Origin: Clostridia bacterium
GTDB lineage: Bacteria > Bacillota > Clostridia > Christensenellales > Aristaeellaceae
Direction: 5' to 3'
NCBI GenBank assembly: GCA_017429265.1
Contig: JAFRPG010000016.1
Span: forward strand, 1-61,263
DNA length: 61,263 bases
Position numbers and translations under genes: made by a program. This document shows, piece by piece, positions 16,582 through 25,528 of the stretch. A model generated the notes under the pieces. It was not told the DNA's origin. It did not search any database and saw only the letters and a program-made list of their open reading frames with translations. How positions within the stretch are numbered: position 1 is the first letter of the stretch; the number at the start of each line of letters is the position of its first letter.

Positions 16582-17025
16582 TCAGACTCCGTTGGGCCGG
16601 TTTTCCGCCATCCAGGCGTCGACCTTCTGGATGAAGGTCAGGGTGGTGGGGTGGTTCAGCCGCAGGTTTGAGAGCTGGGCCAGGGTGTAGACGCGGACGC
16701 CGCCCGCCTCGGCCGGATGTGGGTGCGGGGTCTGGCCCGAAAAGGCCGCGGCGTAGTAGGTGACCTTCTTGTGGACACCGCCGGAGAGGTCGTACTCGGT
16801 CTCCTGGATCGGGGCGCCCTTGATCAGGTTGGCCCGGACGCCGGCCTCCTCCCAGATCTCCCGGAGCGCGGTCTCGCGCAGGGTCTCCCCGGGCTCCTGG
16901 TGCCCCTTGGGCAGGCCAAGCGAGCCGGTGGAGACTTCCTCCACCAGCACATAGTACCGGGTCTCCTCCAGCACGGTCAGCAGCACCGCGCCCGCCGAAT
17001 GCTCAAAGCTCTGTGTGCGGCTCAT
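16582..17025 (-). CDS. Nudix hydrolase
   Basis: 147 residues. The Nudix box is intact: GHQEPGETLRETALREIWEEAGV (given here in two halves as GHQEPGETLRE and TALREIWEEAGV), fitting GX5EX7REUXEEXGU. It hydrolyses a nucleoside-diphosphate-linked substrate; the preceding HSAGAVLLTVLEETRYYVLVE and LPKGH resemble diadenosine tetraphosphate or sugar-nucleotide hydrolases, but specificity cannot be read. The ATG at 17025 has GGGAGG 7 bases upstream; an ATG five codons earlier overlaps that ribosome site. Head-to-tail with the esterase gene upstream, 65 bases apart. Confidence 0.92.
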   Translation of the reverse strand: MSRTQSFEHSAGAVLLTVLEETRYYVLVEEVSTGSLGLPKGHQEPGETLRETALREIWEEAGVRANLIKGAPIQETEYDLSGGVHKKVTYYAAAFSGQTPHPHPAEAGGVRVYTLAQLSNLRLNHPTTLTFIQKVDAWMAENRPNGV

Positions 17026-17090
17026 AGGGTATCCTCCCATCCGGGGTGAATGTTTCTGTCATTGCGAAAGGTGCTGTACGGCCAGGGCCG

Positions 17091-17861
17091 TTACCGGTCT
17101 GCGCAGGCCCAGTCGATGAAGTACCGGATCTCCTGGTCCCACAGGCCCCACTCGTGGCTGAAGCCGGGGATCTCGCGGTGCGTCACGTCCCAGCCGGCCT
17201 TCTCCGCGGCCGGATAGAAGAGGAGATGGTCCTCCCAGAGGAAGTCCTCGGTGCCGCAGGAGATGTAGAGCTTCGGCTTGTGCGGAGCCTTCGCGTTCTT
17301 TTTCAGCAGGTGGAAGAGATCGTGGTCCGAGCCCGCGATGGCGCTCGTGTCGCCGAAGACCCGCGCCATCGTGCCGGGCCGGCGGCTGACCAGGCCCGCC
17401 ATGTTGACGCCGCCGGAAAAACTGCCCGCGGCGCGGAAACGCTCCGGATGGGTCAGGGCCAGCTTCATCGCTCCGTATCCGCCCATGGACAGACCGGCCA
17501 CGAAGGTGTCCTCCGGCCTGTCCGACAGGCGGAAGAAGGTGCGCATGGTCTCCGGCAGCTCCTCTGACACATAGTCCCAGTAGCGCTCGCCCTGGGCCTC
17601 GTTGGTGTAGAAGGAGTGGTTGACCGCGGGCATGATCACGGCCAGGTTGCGCGTGGCGGCGTAGCGCTCCACGGAGGTGCGGCGCATCCAGATCGACTGG
17701 TCGTCGGAGTAGCCGTGGAGGAGGTAGAGGACCTGCGGCGGCTCCTTGGGGCCGTCCGAGGCCTGGACGCCGATGCCCATGTCGCGCTCGGGCAGGATGA
17801 CCCACACCGTCGATGCCACGACGAGGGCCTTGGAGAAGAACTGAACCTGCAGGAATGCCAT
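17091..17861 (-). CDS. Alpha/beta-hydrolase esterase (PF00756, tributyrin esterase/EstA type)
   Basis: 256 residues, no signal peptide. The serine nucleophile is Ser125 in VAGLSMGGYGAMKLAL; a catalytic histidine is in GFSHEWGLWDQEIRYFIDW near the C-terminus, and the oxyanion region is VLYLLHGYSDDQSIW. Family members hydrolyse short acyl or feruloyl esters, or S-formylglutathione; small cytosolic forms next to carbohydrate genes often remove acetyl or feruloyl groups (inference). AAGGAGG lies 8 bases before the ATG. It begins 19 bases after nadR. Confidence 0.88.
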   Translation of the reverse strand: MAFLQVQFFSKALVVASTVWVILPERDMGIGVQASDGPKEPPQVLYLLHGYSDDQSIWMRRTSVERYAATRNLAVIMPAVNHSFYTNEAQGERYWDYVSEELPETMRTFFRLSDRPEDTFVAGLSMGGYGAMKLALTHPERFRAAGSFSGGVNMAGLVSRRPGTMARVFGDTSAIAGSDHDLFHLLKKNAKAPHKPKLYISCGTEDFLWEDHLLFYPAAEKAGWDVTHREIPGFSHEWGLWDQEIRYFIDWACADR

Positions 17862-17880
17862 ACCGGTCGCCTCCTTTTTG

Positions 17881-18924
17881 TCACTTTTGCCTGAGTCCCA
17901 GCATATCATCCACGATCCGGACGGCCGTGTCAAGCCGCTGGGTGTAATCGCCGCTGACGATGCGGATCCGGTCGGCAAAGCCGAACTCGGCGTACATGTC
18001 GAGCAGGCGGCTGTTGAGCTTTTCGCGGCGCGCCTGGTCGCCGTTGAGGCGCTGGCCGTCGGCCACCCACTTCACGTCCGGGGAGAGGTAGAGGAGGACG
18101 TCGTACTTTTCCGCGTCGATGAAGGCCTCGACCAGGTGGTTGCGGTGCCCCATGTAGAGCTCGGAGTAGTAGTCCGTCACCACCGCGTCGGTATCGAAGA
18201 AGCAGACCTTGTTGGCCGTGCGCATGGCTTGGAAGTCCTGCTCCGCCTGGAGGTAGGCCATGCGGGCAAAGTCGGCGTCGGTGTAGATCGTTTCGTCGCC
18301 ACCCAGGTAGTGCTCGGCGTAGTAGCGCCCGACCTCCTCCGACCAGGAGGTGTTGTAGAGCTTGGCCAGGCACTTGGTCAGCGTGGTCTTGCCGCAGGAC
18401 TCGGTGCCCGCGATCAGCACCTTCTTGGAGAAGAAGGGGCGCGCGGGGCCGAGGATGTAGTGCCAGTTGTTGAGGATGTCGCGGCGGATCTCGGTGGCGG
18501 AGATCGGGTAGCGCGTGCGGGTGGGGTCGAACAGCTCGATCGCGCTGCCGGGGAAGTAGAGGCGGAGGGTCTCGTCGTAGTCGCGGTCGCCCACGAAGAA
18601 AGCGCTGATCTCCTCGGGGACGACCTCGCGCATCCGCGCCGCCCACTGTGGCCAGCCGTCGGGGTAGACGGGGAGGTCGGTCTCGTCGAGGACCCGGACC
18701 TCGATGTGGCTCATGTCCTGCACCTGCTGGGCCAGCCACTGCTTGCGCAGCTGGTAGGTGATGACCGGCAGCCCGTCCGCCCGGCAGAGCTCCTCCGTCT
18801 GGGTCCGGTTGTCGGAGATGACCACGATCAGCTTTTCGCAGCGCGTGGACGCCTGAATGATCTGGTACAGATGGCCGCGGTGCGGCGGCAGGAAACGGCC
18901 GAAGTAGACGCCGGTATGGTACAT
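17881..18924 (-). CDS. nadR: Bifunctional NMN adenylyltransferase / nicotinamide riboside kinase (NadR-like)
   Basis: 347 residues. The N-terminal nucleotidyltransferase domain (1-165) has GRFLPPHRGH and YPISATEIRRDI, the HxGH and ISxT(S) motifs. The C-terminal kinase domain (166-347) has the P-loop GTESCGKTTL and the lid region. It lacks the N-terminal helix-turn-helix of enterobacterial NadR, so it should be a salvage enzyme without repressor function. No PnuC transporter gene is adjacent. AAAGGAG precedes the ATG. Confidence 0.93.
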   Translation of the reverse strand: MYHTGVYFGRFLPPHRGHLYQIIQASTRCEKLIVVISDNRTQTEELCRADGLPVITYQLRKQWLAQQVQDMSHIEVRVLDETDLPVYPDGWPQWAARMREVVPEEISAFFVGDRDYDETLRLYFPGSAIELFDPTRTRYPISATEIRRDILNNWHYILGPARPFFSKKVLIAGTESCGKTTLTKCLAKLYNTSWSEEVGRYYAEHYLGGDETIYTDADFARMAYLQAEQDFQAMRTANKVCFFDTDAVVTDYYSELYMGHRNHLVEAFIDAEKYDVLLYLSPDVKWVADGQRLNGDQARREKLNSRLLDMYAEFGFADRIRIVSGDYTQRLDTAVRIVDDMLGLRQK

Positions 18925-18941
18925 GGTCAGGACTCCTTTGC

Positions 18942-20108
18942 TCAGGTTTCCTCGTTTGCGTCGAGAAGTCTGCGGAGATCTTCGATGTCGGGCAGAGCCT
19001 TTCGCAGATCCTCCGACATGTCCTTGGAGGTCTTGTATGTTGCCACACCCATCGGTTTTGTATAGTCCCGGATCACATAATCAGCGAAGGACCGGTTGAC
19101 ATCCTTGCAGAGGATGAGGCCGATGGCGGGGTTTTCGTGCGGCTTGCGCTCGCAGGCGTCGAGGATGCTGAGGTACCCCTGCAGCTGCCCGAGGTAGGCT
19201 GTCTTGAACTTGCCGGTCTTCAGTTCCACAGCCACCAGGCAGTTCAGCGCCCGGTTGAAGAACAGGAGATCGATGTACTGGTCTTCACCGAAGGCGTCGA
19301 GATGATACTGATTGCGGATGAACGCAAAGTCTCTGCCGAAGGCCAGGATGAAATTTTTCACGTTGTGGATGATTGCGTTTTCCATCACACGTTCGTCCAC
19401 GTCCTGCCAGTCCCGGACACCCAGCTCCTCAACGTTGATAAAGTCAAGCAGATACTCGTCCTTGAATACGGAGATGGCCTGAAGCGCCTGCTTCGGCGTG
19501 GGGAGCGTGCGCAGGAAATTGTTGGGCAAGGATCCCTGATGATGAAAGTCATCCTGTGATATGCTCCGCTGCAGTTCCCCGATCGTGTATTTCTGCGAGA
19601 AGCACCGTCGGATGTAGAAGAACCGCTCTTCCGCAGCCTTCACCTTTTCGATGATGACGCGGTGATGCGTGAAACTGATGCCGAGGAACTCCCTGAGAGG
19701 GAAATCCCGGAGATCCGGCATTTGCAAGTGCAGAATTTCTGAAGACGGAGGACCGGCAATTTCTGCACTTGCAAGTGCAGAATCCCCGCTTTCGCCGTTT
19801 TCTCCGTCCTCCGGGCCTCCGTCGAGGCAGCGCCACTCTGTATAGAACACCCGCATGTATCGAAGGTTCCTTGTGGAAAAGCCTCTCAGCCCCGGCAGCT
19901 CAGCCTGCAGCTGGGAGCTGATCGCTTCGATGGCGCCTTGACCCCAGGATTCTTTACGGGATTTCTGAGCGATATACTTCCCGATCCCATAGTACAGCAG
20001 CAGCTGTTTTTCGTTGACAGATCTTGCCGCGTCATACTGGCTCTGCAGAATGGCCGCTTTGATGGCCTGCACGGCATCGTGATAGCGCAGATCACTCATG
20101 GCAGACAA
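18942..20108 (-). CDS. DUF1016 / YhcG-type PDDEXK nuclease
   Basis: 388 residues. An N-terminal helical DUF1016_N region (about 5-200, LLLYYGIGKYIAQKSRKESWGQGAIE, LRGFSTRNLRYMRVFY) precedes the YhcG nuclease domain (about 215-375), with GRDFAFIRNQYHL, DQYIDLLFFNRALNCLVAVELKTGKF as the PD-(D/E)xK core and LILCKDVNRSFADYV. A TTG start (20108) is chosen because AAGGAG lies 6 bases upstream; the ATG three codons later is 15 bases from it. Orphan here: no restriction-modification genes adjoin. It is less GC-rich than its neighbours and has a duplicated, palindromic 5' linker (codons near 19722-19782), both suggesting transfer. Confidence 0.9.
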   Translation of the reverse strand: MSAMSDLRYHDAVQAIKAAILQSQYDAARSVNEKQLLLYYGIGKYIAQKSRKESWGQGAIEAISSQLQAELPGLRGFSTRNLRYMRVFYTEWRCLDGGPEDGENGESGDSALASAEIAGPPSSEILHLQMPDLRDFPLREFLGISFTHHRVIIEKVKAAEERFFYIRRCFSQKYTIGELQRSISQDDFHHQGSLPNNFLRTLPTPKQALQAISVFKDEYLLDFINVEELGVRDWQDVDERVMENAIIHNVKNFILAFGRDFAFIRNQYHLDAFGEDQYIDLLFFNRALNCLVAVELKTGKFKTAYLGQLQGYLSILDACERKPHENPAIGLILCKDVNRSFADYVIRDYTKPMGVATYKTSKDMSEDLRKALPDIEDLRRLLDANEET

Positions 20109-20144
20109 TGCACGCTCCTTGATTTGTCCCTTGTGACAGACTGC

Positions 20145-21521
20145 TTACCCGAACACCACGGCCACGGCCTGCATCACGGTGTCCACGCCGATCAGCTTCA
20201 CGCCTTCGGGGCGGGGGAGGCTCTTCATGTTCTCCTTCGGCAGGATGACGGTGGAAAAGCCCAGGCGTGCGCACTCGGCCACCCGGCGGGCGCACTGGGG
20301 GATCGCTCGGACCTCGCCGGCCAGGCCGACTTCCCCCATCACCGCGACCTCCGCGCCGACGGGCTGATCCCGCAGGGAGGACGCCACCGCCGTGCACAGG
20401 GCGAGATCCGCCGCGGGCTCGGAGAGCTCCAGGCCGCCGGCCACGTTGATGTAGACGTCCTGATTGTAGGTTTTGAGCCCGGCACGCTTCTCCAGCACCG
20501 CCAGCAGCAGGGAGACACGGCCTGTGTCCGCGCCCTCCACCGTGCGGCGGGGCGTGCCGAACCAGCTCTGGGCGCAGAGGGCCTGGACGTCGCACAGCAG
20601 CGGACGGCTGCCCTCCAGCCCGCAGAAGACCACGCTCCCGCTGGCGCCCTTGGCCCGGTGGGAGAGCAGCTGCTCGGAGGGATTCTCCACCACGCGCATG
20701 CCCTCGCCGGTCATCTGGAAGACGCCCAGCTCGTTGACCGAGCCGAAGCGGTTCTTCACCGCGCGGAGCAGGCGGTATTCCTGCTGGCGGTCGCCCTCAA
20801 AGTAGAGCACGACGTCGACCATGTGCTCGAGCATCCGCGGGCCCGCGATCGCGCCCTCCTTCGTCACATGGCCGACGAGGAAGACGGCCGTGCCGCTCTC
20901 CTTGGCCAGGCGGAGCAGGAGGCTCGTGCACTCGCGGATCTGGCTGACCGAGCCGGGCGCGCTGGCCATCTCGGGGCGGTACATGGTCTGGATCGAGTCG
21001 ATGACCATGGCGTCGGGGGCCAGGCCCTGCATACGGGACTCGACATTGTCCATGGCGTTCTCCGCCAGGACGTACAGGTTCGGCTCGCGGATGCCGAGGC
21101 GGGCGGCCCGGAGCTTGATCTGCCGGGCGCTCTCCTCGCCGGAGACGTAGAGCACGCGCTTCCCGGCCCTGCACAGGTGGGCGCAGACCTGGATCAGCAG
21201 GGTGGACTTGCCCACGCCGGGGTCGCCGCCGAGCAGGATCAGGGCGCCCTCGACGATGCCGCCGCCGAGCACGCGGTCGAGCTCGCCGATGCCGGTGGAG
21301 ACGCGCAGGGTGTCGTCCTCGGGGATCTCGGTGATGGGCTGCGGATCGGCGCCGGTGCCCGGACGCTGGCGGATCGCTTTGGCCGCGGTCTTTTCCGCCT
21401 GGACGGCCGCGATGCCCTCCTCCATCGTGTTCCACGCCCCGCAGCCCGGGCACTGGCCGAGCCAGCGCGGGGACTCATACCCGCAGGCCGTGCAGGCGTA
21501 GACGGTTTTCTCTCTTGCCAT
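20145..21521 (-). CDS. radA: DNA repair protein RadA (Sms)
   Basis: 458 residues, the expected size. RecA-like branch-migration helicase in recombination. N-terminal zinc finger Cys10/13/24/27 (CTACGYESPRWLGQCPGC), Walker A GGDPGVGKST (98-107), the RadA signature KNRFGS, and a C-terminal Lon-like domain (GGLELSEPAADLALCTAVASS). The ATG at 21521 has GGAGGAG just upstream. It starts 17 bases after dut, the third gene of an rsmA-dut-radA run. Confidence 0.97.
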   Translation of the reverse strand: MAREKTVYACTACGYESPRWLGQCPGCGAWNTMEEGIAAVQAEKTAAKAIRQRPGTGADPQPITEIPEDDTLRVSTGIGELDRVLGGGIVEGALILLGGDPGVGKSTLLIQVCAHLCRAGKRVLYVSGEESARQIKLRAARLGIREPNLYVLAENAMDNVESRMQGLAPDAMVIDSIQTMYRPEMASAPGSVSQIRECTSLLLRLAKESGTAVFLVGHVTKEGAIAGPRMLEHMVDVVLYFEGDRQQEYRLLRAVKNRFGSVNELGVFQMTGEGMRVVENPSEQLLSHRAKGASGSVVFCGLEGSRPLLCDVQALCAQSWFGTPRRTVEGADTGRVSLLLAVLEKRAGLKTYNQDVYINVAGGLELSEPAADLALCTAVASSLRDQPVGAEVAVMGEVGLAGEVRAIPQCARRVAECARLGFSTVILPKENMKSLPRPEGVKLIGVDTVMQAVAVVFG

Positions 21522-21538
21522 GCTGCTCCTCCGTGCGC

Positions 21539-22024
21539 TCACTGTCCGGTCGAGCCGTAGCCGCCGCTGCGCTCCTGCGTGACCTCCTCCTCCTCGGCCA
21601 GGCCGAAGGGCAGGAGGAGACCCTGGCACATCCGGTCGCCGGGGCGGAGGGTGAAGGGGGCGTCCCCGCCGTTGACGACGGCGAGGAGGATGTGGCCCTC
21701 GTTCTCTGCGCCGGAGTAGTCACTGTCCACGACGCCCACCGTGTTGGCCAGACGCATGCCGTATTTGCGCCCCAGGGAGGAGCGCGGGCAGAGCACGAGG
21801 ACCCAGCCGGGTTCGATCAGGGCGCGGATCCCGCTGGGGATCACGCGGGTCTCGCCCGGCTGCAGGGTCACCGCGACCGGGCAGACGAAGTCATAGCCGG
21901 CGGAGCCCACGGTCGCGCGGCGGGGGAGGGGGATCTCCGCCAGAGGCAGGCGGGTGTCGAAGCCGGCGGTATCGGCCGTATACTGATTCTGCGAGATATG
22001 GACAAAGCGGGCGACGGCGGTCAT
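21539..22024 (-). CDS. dut: dUTP diphosphatase (trimeric dUTPase)
   Basis: 161 residues. It converts dUTP to dUMP, keeping uracil out of DNA. Motifs in order: GSAGYDF (1), RSSLGRKYGM (2), NTVGVVDSDYSG (3, Asp100/Asp102), PGDRMCQGLLLPF (4) and ERSGGYGSTGQ (5, the C-terminal arm). The first 20 residues are longer than in short dUTPases. Its ATG overlaps the rsmA stop codon as ATGA, implying translational coupling. Confidence 0.95.
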   Translation of the reverse strand: MTAVARFVHISQNQYTADTAGFDTRLPLAEIPLPRRATVGSAGYDFVCPVAVTLQPGETRVIPSGIRALIEPGWVLVLCPRSSLGRKYGMRLANTVGVVDSDYSGAENEGHILLAVVNGGDAPFTLRPGDRMCQGLLLPFGLAEEEEVTQERSGGYGSTGQ

Positions 22025-22869
22025 CGGGCAGCCTCCTTGGCACGGGTCCAGGCGTCGGACAGGCGGGCAAAGTCGTCGAGGGAGAGGCGTTCGCCCCGGA
22101 TCATCGGGTCGAGGCCGGCGTTCTCCACGAGGGCGGAGGCCTCCCCGCGCTCCAGGCGCAGGCTCGCGGCGAGGCTGTTGACAAGGGTCTTGCGTCTGAG
22201 GGCAAAGGCCGCGCCCACCACGCGGAAGAAGTCCTCCTCCGAGCGCACGTCCACCGCCGGCTTCTCCCGCACGGGGAGGAGCAGGAAGGCGCTGTCCACC
22301 TTCGGCGGCGGGGTGAAGCAGGAGGCGGGCACCTCCATCGCCAGGCGCGGCTCGCACAGATAGCGGCAGCGCACGGCCAGCGGGCCCCAGCCCTCCTCGC
22401 CCGGGGCGGAGAGCACCTTGTCCGCGACCTCCTTCTGCACCATCAGCGCGAGGCGGCGGATCGGCAGGTCCCCCGACAGCAGCAGGGTGATCAGCGGGGT
22501 GGTGATGTAGTAGGGGATGTTGGCCACGACGGAGAAGGGCCTGCGGAGCCCGGAAGTCAGCTCGGGCAGGTTCACGCTCATCACGTCGCCCTGACGGATG
22601 TCGAGGTTGTCGTACTTCTCCGTGAAGGCGGTCAGCAGCGGGATCAGCCGCTCGTCCAGCTCGAGGGCGAGGACGCGGTGGGCCTTTTCGCACAGGGGGC
22701 CGGTCAGGCTGCCCGCGCCGGGGCCGATCTCCAGCACGTCGTCCTCCTCCGTGATCCCGGCGGCCTCCACCAGGACGCGGAGGAGATTCTCATCGTAGAG
22801 AAAGTTCTGTCCGAGGCCCTTTTTGTACCGCATCTGGCTGTCACGGATGCGCTCGTGTGTCTTGCTCAT
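22021..22869 (-). CDS. rsmA: 16S rRNA dimethyladenosine transferase
   Basis: 282 residues, family size. It dimethylates two adjacent adenines near the 3' end of 16S rRNA. GLGQNFLYDENLL at the start, the SAM motif VLEIGPGAGSLT, and the catalytic ANIPYYITTPLI are all present; the C-terminal helical domain has RRKTLVNSL. AAAGGGG lies 5 bases before the ATG at 22869. It leads rsmA-dut-radA from the promoter at 22908-22936. Confidence 0.97.
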   Translation of the reverse strand: MSKTHERIRDSQMRYKKGLGQNFLYDENLLRVLVEAAGITEEDDVLEIGPGAGSLTGPLCEKAHRVLALELDERLIPLLTAFTEKYDNLDIRQGDVMSVNLPELTSGLRRPFSVVANIPYYITTPLITLLLSGDLPIRRLALMVQKEVADKVLSAPGEEGWGPLAVRCRYLCEPRLAMEVPASCFTPPPKVDSAFLLLPVREKPAVDVRSEEDFFRVVGAAFALRRKTLVNSLAASLRLERGEASALVENAGLDPMIRGERLSLDDFARLSDAWTRAKEAAR

Positions 22870-22907
22870 GGTGTCCCCTTTCCGGAGTGTATGTTCTCTC
22901 AGAATAC

Positions 22908-22936
22908 AGTATACCACATCCCGGGCGAGAATGGAA
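22908..22936 (-). promoter_or_regulatory. Promoter of rsmA-dut-radA
   Basis: On the minus strand: TTCCAT (22936-22931), 17 bases, TATACT (22913-22908), preceded by TGG, an extended -10. Confidence 0.7.
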
Positions 22937-22952
22937 GAACTTCGCCGCACGT

Positions 22953-22983
22953 GAAAACCCGCTCTCCTTCACGGGAAAGCGGG
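22953..22983 (-). terminator. Terminator of the arginine operon
   Basis: On the minus strand CCCGCTTTCC pairs imperfectly with GGAGAGCGGG around a short loop and is followed by TTTTC. It lies 18 bases after the argD stop. Confidence 0.75.
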
Positions 22984-23001
22984 CCGACGGCGGATGCTTC
23001 C

Positions 23002-24165
23002 TTATTCCGCGATGACGTCCTTCAGGATCCCGACAGCCCGGTGCAGGAGCTCGTCCGGGATGTTGAGGGCCGGGAGGAGGCGCACCTTGTCCTTTGCGGT
23101 GAGGACGAGGACGCCTTTTTCGAGGCAGCGGGCCGCGATCTCACCGGCGGGCTTCTCCGTGGCGATGCCGAGCATCAGGCCGAGGCCGCTGACGCCCTTC
23201 ACCCCGGGCACGCCGGCGAGGGCCTCGCGGATCCACTCGCTCTTTGCCCGGACACCGGCGAGCAGGGGACCGTCGAGCCGCCCGAGGACGCTCAGCGCCG
23301 CCGCGCAGCAGACCGGGTTCCCGCCGAAGGTGGAGCCGTGGTCGCCGTAGCCGAAGACATACTCCGCGCGCTCGCCCAGCAGGGTCGCGCCCAGGGGCAG
23401 GCCGCCCGCCAGGCCCTTCGCCGTGCTCACCACGTCGGGATGCAGGCCGTAGCCCATGTAGGCGTAGAGTTCGCCGGTGCGGCCGTTGCCGGTCTGCACC
23501 TCGTCGACCATCAGCAGGGCGTTCTCCCGGCGCGCGATCCGCTCGACCTGCAGCGCGTAGTCGGGATCCAGCGGCATCACGCCGCCCTCGCCCTGGACAC
23601 ACTCGATCAGGATGCCGGCCACTTTGTTCTCCGCGAAGGCCTTCTCCAGTTCCCCGACGTCGCCGGCTGCCACATGGACGAAGCCCGGGGTCAGCGGCTG
23701 AAAGAGCTCGTGGAAGTGATCCTGGCCCGTGGCGGCGAGAGTGGTCAGCGTGCGGCCGTGGAAGCTGTTCTTCAGCGTGACGATGGTGGAATACTCCGGG
23801 CCGTTGTGCTCCGCCGCCCACTTGCGCGCCGCCTTGATCGCGCACTCGTTGGCCTCCGCGCCAGAATTGGAGAAGAAGACCTTCTTCATCCCGGTGAGGG
23901 TGCAGAGCCGCTCCGCGAGGAGGGCGCAGGGGCCGGAGGTGTAGAGGTTGGAGGTGTGCTGCAGGGTGTGCAGCTGGCTCGTCACCGCCTCCGCCCAGAC
24001 CGCGTCCGAGTAACCGAAGGTGTTCACCGCGATGCCGGTGCCCAGGTCGATGTATTCCTTGCCGTCCTCGTCCCATACGAGGGAGCCTTCGCCGCGCACC
24101 AGTGCCACGGGAAAGCGCTTGTAGGTCGGTGCGATGTACAGGCTGTCGAGATCTCTCAGGCTCAT
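23002..24165 (-). CDS. argD: Acetylornithine aminotransferase
   Basis: 387 residues, class III PLP aminotransferase converting N-acetylglutamate semialdehyde to N-acetylornithine. The substrate/PLP region SNSGAEANECAIKAARKW, the DEVQTGNGRTG motif and the Schiff-base lysine in STAKGLAGGLPLGA are intact. Its ATG overlaps the argB stop as ATGA. It is the last gene of the arginine operon, with a terminator 18 bases on. Confidence 0.95.
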   Translation of the reverse strand: MSLRDLDSLYIAPTYKRFPVALVRGEGSLVWDEDGKEYIDLGTGIAVNTFGYSDAVWAEAVTSQLHTLQHTSNLYTSGPCALLAERLCTLTGMKKVFFSNSGAEANECAIKAARKWAAEHNGPEYSTIVTLKNSFHGRTLTTLAATGQDHFHELFQPLTPGFVHVAAGDVGELEKAFAENKVAGILIECVQGEGGVMPLDPDYALQVERIARRENALLMVDEVQTGNGRTGELYAYMGYGLHPDVVSTAKGLAGGLPLGATLLGERAEYVFGYGDHGSTFGGNPVCCAAALSVLGRLDGPLLAGVRAKSEWIREALAGVPGVKGVSGLGLMLGIATEKPAGEIAARCLEKGVLVLTAKDKVRLLPALNIPDELLHRAVGILKDVIAE

Positions 24166-25028
24166 GCTTCTTCCCCCTTGATCCAGGTGCCCGCGCCCTC
24201 GTCCGTCAGGAGCTCCATCAGGATGGAGTGCGGGATCCTGCCGTCCATGATGACGGCGTTCTTCACGCCCGCGTGGATGGCGTCGATGCAGCATTCGAGT
24301 TTCGGGATCATCCCGCCGGAGACCACGCCGGAGCCGATCAGCAGCTGGGCGTCCTCCAGGCTCATCTCGGGGATGAGGGAGGAGGGGTCGTCCCGGTCGC
24401 GCAGGATGCCGGCGATGTCGGTCATCAGGATCAGGCGCTGGGCCTGCAGGGCGCCGGCGATGCGCGCCGCGGCGGTGTCGCCGTTGATGTTGTAGGCGTT
24501 GCCGTGGCGGTCGCAGCCGAGGGTGGAGACGACGGGGATGTAGCCCTTCTCCAGCAGGTCGAGGATCGGCCGGGTGTGGATGTGGGTCACCTCGCCCACA
24601 TAGCCGAGGCGCTCGTCCTTGATCCGCGCCTCGATCAGCCGCCCGTCCATGCCGGAGATGCCCAGGGCGCGCCCGCCCTTCATCTCCAGGAGGTTGACCA
24701 GCGTTTTGTTGATCTTGCCGGCCAGGACCATCTGGACGATGTCGACGGTCTCCTTGTCGGTGACGCGCAGGCCGTCGACGAACTCCGCCTGCTTGCCCAG
24801 GCGCTTCATCAGGTCGGAGATCTCTGGCCCGCCGCCGTGGACGAGGACGACCTTCACGCCGATCAGCCACAGCAGGACGATGTCCTCCATCACCTGCTGC
24901 TTCAACTGCTCGTTGATCATGGCGTTGCCGCCGTACTTTACGACGACGATCTTCCCGGTGTAGCGTTTGATGTACGGGAGGGCCTGGGTCAGGACCTCGG
25001 CCCGCTCCGCGTTGGTGAAGGATTGCAT
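24162..25028 (-). CDS. argB: Acetylglutamate kinase
   Basis: 288 residues, amino-acid kinase family. It phosphorylates N-acetylglutamate. VVVKYGGNAMI binds phosphate, LVHGGGPEISDLMKRLG and NINGDTAAARIAGAL follow in the expected order. Of two in-frame ATGs the second (25028) has AAGGAG at 7 bases, the first only 1 base away. An N-terminal extension of about 15 residues is typical of arginine-sensitive forms, so feedback inhibition is plausible. Between it and argJ sits a toxin-antitoxin-like pair. Confidence 0.96.
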   Translation of the reverse strand: MQSFTNAERAEVLTQALPYIKRYTGKIVVVKYGGNAMINEQLKQQVMEDIVLLWLIGVKVVLVHGGGPEISDLMKRLGKQAEFVDGLRVTDKETVDIVQMVLAGKINKTLVNLLEMKGGRALGISGMDGRLIEARIKDERLGYVGEVTHIHTRPILDLLEKGYIPVVSTLGCDRHGNAYNINGDTAAARIAGALQAQRLILMTDIAGILRDRDDPSSLIPEMSLEDAQLLIGSGVVSGGMIPKLECCIDAIHAGVKNAVIMDGRIPHSILMELLTDEGAGTWIKGEEA

Positions 25029-25050
25029 AAGCATTCTCCTTTTCTCTTGT

Positions 25051-25528
25051 TCAGGACTCCTGCGCTTCTTCGAGCATATAGCGGATGATCTTCTCATCAA
25101 TAAAGAAGCCGTCCGCGATCATGACGGAGAGGATCGGCTTGACCATGGGGATGCAGCCCTCCCGCTTCGCACGCAGCAGGACGCCCAGTGAGCCCGTGAC
25201 CCTGAACCCCATGAACTTGGCGGTTTTCTTGGCGGCGTTGTCGTCCATCACGACCAGATCCGCGCCGATCTCCTTCGCAAGCAGCATGACCTCCACTTCT
25301 CCGGCGTGCAGCTTGGCGCGGAACAGCCCGGGCTCGTATTCCCCCGAGAGGCTCCTTTTTGAGGATCCAGGGGCTTTCCGACACCATGGTTCTGGCGGGT
25401 TCGCGAACGATCTCGTCCATCACGGCCTGCGGGATCACGATTTCGCCGTACAGTTTGCGGAAAAGATCCAGGCATCCTGCGTTGGAGAACGCGATCAGGG
25501 GCGTCGTGTTCACAATGACATTATGCAT
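25051..25528 (-). pseudogene. DUF3368 PIN-like toxin, frameshifted
   Basis: The first 60 or so codons (MHNVIVNTTPLIAFSNAG..., LYGEIVIPQAVMDEIV) match the DUF3368 PIN-like family, whose first acidic-site motif is VNTTPLIA. The frame is then lost. The rest (GEVEVMLLAKEIGADLVVMDDNAAKKTAKFMGFRVTGSLGVLL) continues in the +1 frame to a stop at 25051. A one-base excess in the A5 run (complement of T 25356-25360) would explain it; removing one A restores WILKRSLSGEYEPG. It could be a true mutation, an assembly error, or slippage-prone expression. The start overlaps the antitoxin gene by 8 bases. Confidence 0.8.

Noticed and set aside
18942..20108. Restriction-modification locus
   Set aside because: Only the DUF1016/YhcG nuclease is present; neighbours are nadR and radA, with no methylase or specificity subunit.
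25356..25360. Programmed frameshift in the DUF3368 gene
   Set aside because: The A5 run is short, there is no clear stimulatory structure, and a simple mutation or read error explains the shift; kept as pseudogene.
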